Positions 60,558 through 64,000 of a DNA stretch of 64,000 nt are shown here, piece after piece. Source of the stretch: Planococcus halotolerans (GTDB lineage Bacteria > Bacillota > Bacilli > Bacillales_A > Planococcaceae); contig NZ_QLZR01000001.1 in assembly GCF_003289955.1 (NCBI RefSeq), positions 682,001 to 746,000 of the forward strand. Reading direction: 5' to 3'. The first letter of the stretch is position 1; the number at the start of each line of letters is the position of its first letter. The notes below the pieces were generated by a model that was not told the origin of the DNA, did no database searches, and saw only the letters and a program-made list of their open reading frames with translations. A program made the translations under genes and the position numbers.

Positions 60558-61103
60558 TCACTTTCTCAGTTCATCTGAAAGACCGGAGTCTTTTCCGTAT
60601 TGGAACTTGCCGATTTTCTTTTCTGCGGTAGAAAAGAGGACCACCCCTTCCACATCTGCAACCTCCTCTTCTCCACCTTCTTTTTGATAGCCTACCTGTG
60701 CTGTGAATGTATATTTATTCGATGCATTTTCAGCTTCTTCGATCGTTGCATCTTTAAAGTCCAACGTATAATCATTCAAATGGGCAAAACTCTGATAAGA
60801 AGTGCCGCCTGTTCTTATAAAGGTGTCGAGTGCATTTTCCGTAAAATATTCACCATATTTTTCTTGTACATAAGCATCGAGTTCTTCATTTACTTCAACA
60901 CCGTCAATTACCTTTTTATTATCTGGGTTCCACATTAATTCCATCAGTTCCTCGTCCGGTCCATTAAATTCCAGTTCCAGCACTTTTTCAATCACTTCCT
61001 TATCGGAATCTCCTGCGTCTGTTTGTGAACAGCCTGCAAGAAAAATTCCAGCGAGCAGCGTAACAAAGCTTAATAGGATTAGGATCATTCTTTTATTCAG
61101 CAT
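60558..61103 (-). CDS. Lipoprotein of unknown function
   Basis: Lipoprotein of about 181 residues with lipobox LAGC and an acidic N-terminal part (EVIEKVLELEFNGPDEELMEL), then an NTF2-like outer domain pattern (VQEKYGEYFTENALDTFIRTG). GGAG eight bases before the ATG at 61103. Function unknown. Confidence 0.78.
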   Translation of the reverse strand: MLNKRMILILLSFVTLLAGIFLAGCSQTDAGDSDKEVIEKVLELEFNGPDEELMELMWNPDNKKVIDGVEVNEELDAYVQEKYGEYFTENALDTFIRTGGTSYQSFAHLNDYTLDFKDATIEEAENASNKYTFTAQVGYQKEGGEEEVADVEGVVLFSTAEKKIGKFQYGKDSGLSDELRK

Positions 61104-61316
61104 GGGGTTCACTCCCTTTGATTATTCTACGGCTTCCGCCTGAAATAGTTTCAATATTCCCACATTTTTCTATTTATTCGCATTAATTACCTTGACCTCA
61201 ACCGTTTAACGATGGAATAGAATACACTTAATAACATCGACTTTCGTAAAATGACTTAAAATCAAAACGCTACTTTTATCCATCTCAATCGTCTAGACCG
61301 GCAAGGAGGGGAAAAC

Positions 61317-61838
61317 ATGGATGAAGAAGTGGAAAGATTGTTTCTTGCACACAATAAAAAGGTGTACCGCTATATATACTGGCTGGTTAAAAACAAGGAG
61401 ACTGCAGAGGATCTGACGCAGGATACCTTCTATAAGGCATTCAGGAATCTCCATAAGTTTCAAGGGCAGTCTTCCGAGTCGACGTGGCTGCTGAAGATTG
61501 CGCGTAATGTGACTTATGACCATTTCCGCAGAAAAGGGTTGATCAGTTTTTTGAAATGGGACAGTAAAAACGACGTGGATAGGTCGTCTTTGAGCCCGGA
61601 ATCTTCAATTCTGCGCGATGAAGAGCTTGCCAAATTGTATGAGGCATTCGACCATTTGAAAAAAGATTACCGGGACGTACTGATTCTCCGCAAAGTAAAC
61701 GAATGCTCCATCAAAGAGACTGCCTATATACTAGGCTGGACGGAAGCGAAGGTAAAAGCCAAGGCCGCGCGGGCGTTCGAGGCTTTGAAGCAGGAATATA
61801 ACCGAAAGGACGGTTTTGTAAATGAGCCAACAAAATGA
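61317..61838 (+). CDS. ECF RNA polymerase sigma factor
   Basis: ECF factor of 173 residues: region 2 (YRYIYWLVKNKETAEDLTQDTFYKAF, SESTWLLKIARNVTYDHFRRK) and region 4 (LKKDYRDVLILRKVNECSI, WTEAKVKAKAARAFEALKQ). AAGGAGG six to ten bases before the ATG. Unlike the other two sigma genes I find no clear 17-bp ECF promoter upstream. Overlaps the anti-sigma gene by 17 bases. Confidence 0.92.
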   Translation: MDEEVERLFLAHNKKVYRYIYWLVKNKETAEDLTQDTFYKAFRNLHKFQGQSSESTWLLKIARNVTYDHFRRKGLISFLKWDSKNDVDRSSLSPESSILRDEELAKLYEAFDHLKKDYRDVLILRKVNECSIKETAYILGWTEAKVKAKAARAFEALKQEYNRKDGFVNEPTK

Positions 61839-62361
61839 ATTCGATCCCCTTTTCGAAGAAATGAAAAGCGTTGAACTTTCCGATTCCGCAAAACGCGACA
61901 GTCTTGCCGGAATACAAAAAAGACTCAACCGCAAACGGCCGCATTTCATTCCCAGCCTGGCATCTGGAATCGCCGCCGTGGCCGTCATCGTCTTTCTAGT
62001 ACTTTTCGCTTCTAATTCTGCGATGTTCGAAAATATTTCCAGCGGTGGTGCCGGTGAGGACCAATTGGTATTTACCGGTTCGGGAGAGAATTGGGAGATT
62101 GAGTATGTGGTCTTGTATCAAGAAGGGGAACGGGAAAAAGATGTTGCCACTTTGACTTATATCGGAGAAGGAAACCCACCTGAAACTATTGATTATGAAG
62201 TTGGATCTTCGAGCGGGACAAATAATAGTTTGAATGAAGATAATTCCCTTGTAATAACAAGCCAGGGTGCAGGATTGAAACTTCATGAAAGCCAGGAGAA
62301 TGAAGCTGTCATTAGGTGGGAAGGAAAATCAGAATCTTTTCTGCTGACTCGTGAAGAGTAA
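61822..62361 (+). CDS. Anti-sigma-like membrane protein
   Basis: Protein of 179 residues: cytosolic N-terminus (FDPLFEEMKSVELSDSAKRDSLAGIQKRL), one transmembrane helix (LASGIAAVAVIVFLVLFA) and an outer beta domain without known homology. The overlap with the ECF gene makes it the likely anti-sigma partner. Confidence 0.75.
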   Translation: MSQQNEFDPLFEEMKSVELSDSAKRDSLAGIQKRLNRKRPHFIPSLASGIAAVAVIVFLVLFASNSAMFENISSGGAGEDQLVFTGSGENWEIEYVVLYQEGEREKDVATLTYIGEGNPPETIDYEVGSSSGTNNSLNEDNSLVITSQGAGLKLHESQENEAVIRWEGKSESFLLTREE

Positions 62362-62402
62362 ATAGATATCCTTTTTATGAGTTATGAAAATGAATGTATT
62401 TC

Positions 62403-62436
62403 AAAAAGAGAGCTTTCACTTGGCAAGCTCTCTTTT
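62403..62436 (+). terminator. Terminator of the sigma/anti-sigma unit
   Basis: Stem AAAAGAGAGCTT / AAGCTCTCTTTT with a nine-base loop, 42 bp after the stop. Confidence 0.88.
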
Positions 62437-62535
62437 ATGTTTACACGAACCTTTGTATTACTCAGCCGTTAAGCTCCGCTACTCTAATAGCTATGCTCGC
62501 ACTCAACATTCCCAGCACAGACATTTATGTATTTC

Positions 62536-62712
62536 TCAACTCAATGCTCCTTTATTAATTATATCGATTACAACAATTCCCCAATACCAAAAGCTCGCCA
62601 CAAAAAAGATCGTTCCAAAAACCGTGACCATTTTCGGCAGTTTTCTGTTTGTGTATATGAGGAACAACCCGATAGAAATGTGAATAATAATAAACAAGAA
62701 AAGACTAATGAT
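62536..62712 (-). CDS. Small membrane protein with non-AUG start
   Basis: Open frame of 58-59 codons with two hydrophobic helices (SLFLFIIIHISIGLFLIY and VTVFGTIFFVASFWYWGIVVI) around a basic loop, ending KGALS. GGAGG (62719-62723) lies six bases before an ATC and nine before an ATT; neither ATG, GTG nor TTG is near. Composition and the strong binding site argue for a real protein that either uses a rare start or has lost its ATG. It follows the 62730 gene by 20 bp. Confidence 0.5.
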   Translation of the reverse strand: MISLFLFIIIHISIGLFLIYTNRKLPKMVTVFGTIFFVASFWYWGIVVIDIINKGALS

Positions 62713-62729
62713 CTTTCGCCTCCTGCCTT

Positions 62730-62924
62730 CTATTCCTGATTTTCGTATTTGCCCGCAACTTTTTTAATCCCAATAATTGCAGCGTAGGTAATGACCATTC
62801 CTGATGCGACACCAATTGTAGTTTGGATTGTCGATTCATCGTCTCCGAATATTAAACGGATTATAAAATACCCCAGAATTGCTCCCAATATTAGACCGGC
62901 TAAGGATTTTAAATCTTTTTTCAT
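62730..62924 (-). CDS. Small two-helix membrane protein
   Basis: Protein of 64 residues with two helices (LAGLILGAILGYFIIRLIFG and TTIGVASGMVITYAAIIGI) and charged ends. GGGG seven bases before the ATG at 62924. Family not recognised. Forms an operon with the frame at 62536. Confidence 0.65.
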   Translation of the reverse strand: MKKDLKSLAGLILGAILGYFIIRLIFGDDESTIQTTIGVASGMVITYAAIIGIKKVAGKYENQE

Positions 62925-63040
62925 AATCACACCCCTTCCATTTACTGTAACATATCGTGGAAACGGTGGCTAAACGACCTTTTGCTCCTATGACAACAGC
63001 CATATAGTCAATAAAGGAATATTAACGAGAGTGGTTTTTC

Positions 63041-63060
63041 GCTTTTCGCCTGCGAAAAGC
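63041..63060 (+). repeat. Intergenic hairpin element, copy H6
   Basis: Stem GCTTTTCGC-CT-GCGAAAAGC, preceded by GTGGTTTTTC and followed by ATCCATTTGTCTTTTGGG. Flanks and stem nearly equal H2. It is read opposite to both flanking genes, so it is not their terminator; array A7 starts 55 bp downstream. Confidence 0.82.
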
Positions 63061-63114
63061 ATCCATTTGTCTTTTGGGCTTGGGGTTGGTCTGCTGGATT
63101 TTAGTGTGGAAATT

Positions 63115-63198
63115 TTTACTCCCAACTTTGCCTCTTTTATTCCCAACTTCAGTCGATTTACTCCCAACTTTGCTGCTTTTATTCCCAACTCGCTTTTT
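63115..63198 (+). repeat. Helically phased array A7, four units, 21 bp period
   Basis: TTTAYTCCCAACTT starts at 63115, 63136, 63157 and 63178. Units alternate TTTACT, TTTATT, TTTACT, TTTATT. Same word as A4. Confidence 0.93.
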
Positions 63199-63288
63199 CC
63201 GCGATTTGGCACCTCTTATTTTTATCCAGAATGAATGAAAAATGCTATCTCACGCGTAATGTGGACGCCCGAATTTAAGCCGGATTTT

Positions 63289-63393
63289 TTTATGCCCAAC
63301 TTTGGTCGAAATATGCCCAACTTCGGCTGTTTTATGCCCAACTTCCACCGAAATACGCCCAACTTTGCCCCATTTATGCCCAACTCGCTTTTC
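63289..63393 (+). repeat. Helically phased array A8, five units, 21 bp period
   Basis: GCCCAACTT with GCCC at 63294, 63315, 63336, 63357 and 63378. The preceding bases alternate TTTAT and AATAT/AATAC. Same word and alternation as A3. It follows A7 by 90 bp, the same distance as between A3 and A4. No gene is visible in 62925-63508 apart from these elements. Confidence 0.93.
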
Positions 63394-63443
63394 CCACCCT
63401 CCCGGCACCCACTCCCCACAACCTTCACTCCCCAAATAACAAA

Positions 63444-63475
63444 AAGCGCCCGCCGTATCTACCCGGCAAGCGCTT
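63444..63475 (-). terminator. Terminator of the copper ATPase gene
   Basis: AAGCGC / GCGCTT stem with inner GCCG / CCGGC pairing and a T run on the minus strand. Confidence 0.78.
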
Positions 63476-63508
63476 GAAACTTCCATATTTTATTACTTTC
63501 GAAATAAT

Positions 63509-64000
63509 CTACTTCCCAAACTTCACTCTTTGCAGTCGCAAGGAGTTCAGGACAACCGACACGGAGCTGAAAGCCATCGCGGCTCCCGCTACCCATGGTG
63601 CCAGCAAACCGATTGCAGCAATTGGGATGCCCACTGTATTGTAGGCGAATGCCCAGAACAGATTCTGTTTGATATTGCGCATTGTTTTGCGGCTCATGAT
63701 GATGGCATCCGCGATGCTGTTTAAATCGCCGCGGATCAAGGTGATGTCCGCTGCTTCCATCGCCACGTCGGTGCCTGTACCGATGGCCATGCCGATATCA
63801 GCTGTCGCAAGTGCCGGCGCGTCATTGATGCCGTCGCCGACCATCGCCACTTTCTTGCCTTGCTGCTGCAGTTTCTTCACTTCGTCCGCTTTGCCTTCCG
63901 GCAGCACTTCCGCGATCACTGCGTCGACGCCGACTTCTTTGCCGATCGCCTGCGCGGTCCGCTCATTGTCGCCTGTCATCATGATTACATGGATCCCCAT
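63509..64000 (-). CDS. copA: CopA-type copper-exporting P-ATPase, C-terminal part
   Basis: The frame enters from the right edge on the minus strand; 163 residues are visible. [10 protein letters not shown] and [20 protein letters not shown] are the hinge and P-domain motifs of P1B ATPases. The last two helices carry FAYNTVGIP (Asn of the Cu site) and [15 protein letters not shown] (Met-x-x-Ser-Ser), the Cu+ signature. It exports Cu+ using ATP. The N-terminal metal-binding domains and CPC helix lie outside. Confidence 0.9.
   Translation of the reverse strand: MGIHVIMMTGDNERTAQAIGKEVGVDAVIAEVLPEGKADEVKKLQQQGKKVAMVGDGINDAPALATADIGMAIGTGTDVAMEAADITLIRGDLNSIADAIIMSRKTMRNIKQNLFWAFAYNTVGIPIAAIGLLAPWVAGAAMAFSSVSVVLNSLRLQRVKFGK

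Noticed and set aside
61201-61316. ECF-type autoregulatory promoter of the third sigma gene
   Set aside because: AAAAC and CGTC are present but 21 bases apart, too far for the 16-17 base spacing of the other two.
63235-63477. Protein with MPNF repeats, and minus-strand frames with LGIK repeats
   Set aside because: Both are readings of arrays A7 and A8 in different frames; no start signals, and two opposite-strand frames are equally open.

Overview
The window looks like chromosomal DNA of a mid-GC Bacillota of the Bacillus/Planococcaceae type. This is inferred from strong GGAGG ribosome binding sites with frequent GTG and TTG starts, a T-box leader, c-di-AMP and manganese riboswitches, ECF sigma/anti-sigma pairs, Zur-like boxes, a KtrB-type K+ channel, CcdA and TrpE/TrpG. 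I saw no rRNA, tRNA, CRISPR array, prophage, transposase or plasmid backbone. Both ends cut genes: a PAS-GGDEF protein on the left and a CopA-type P-ATPase on the right.

Layout. 0-6 kb: GGDEF fragment, acyl-CoA ligase plus SDR pair, ANT(4')-like nucleotidyltransferase, alpha/beta hydrolase, membrane proteins. 6-24 kb: a patchwork of small stand-alone enzymes (three metallo-beta-lactamase folds, VOC proteins of which one is frameshifted, GNATs, NUDIX hydrolases, an S51 peptidase), a secreted lamin-tail/phospholipase-D protein, an M3 oligopeptidase, and an ECF sigma factor with an unusual anti-sigma protein. 24-31 kb: a five-gene NikABCDE-like ABC operon followed at 20 bp by a MATE exporter, with two Zur-like boxes upstream. 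31-35 kb: TerC behind a yybP-ykoY riboswitch, then MerR and two CorC/MpfA-type cation exporters. 35-41 kb: SRPBCC, GNATs, lipoprotein, a ResA-like/CcdA divergent pair, an M1 peptidase. 41-45 kb: ktrB behind a c-di-AMP riboswitch and trpEG behind a tryptophan T-box. 45-64 kb: SDR, DUF proteins, a second M3 peptidase, an Rrf2/flavoprotein/methyltransferase operon, two more ECF modules, AlkD, lipoproteins, an AadA-like nucleotidyltransferase, an MFS exporter with a possible attenuator leader, and small membrane proteins.

The most striking content is not protein coding. Eight intergenic arrays (7910, 14672, 16956, 17151, 39198, 54918, 63115, 63289) repeat a short word every 20 or 21 bp, about two helical turns. 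Mostly the word of about 14 bp is conserved while the 6-7 bp between words varies. Each locus has its own word, and four arrays alternate two word variants. Five of the six array loci carry the same kind of 20-bp hairpin (GCTTTTCGC/GCGAAAAGC or GTTTTTCGC/GCGAAAAAC) followed by ATCC or ATGC, always on the same side of the array. A sixth hairpin stands alone. I do not recognise this two-part element as a described family.

Other notable points are: a hairpin between the Shine-Dalgarno sequence and the start codon of the two adjacent CorC genes, with a weaker one in the MerR gene; an anti-sigma protein whose outer domain is a signal peptidase I fold lacking both catalytic residues; the Zur-like boxes on the Nik-like operon; and several genes with a lesion at or near the start that may be real decay or assembly errors.
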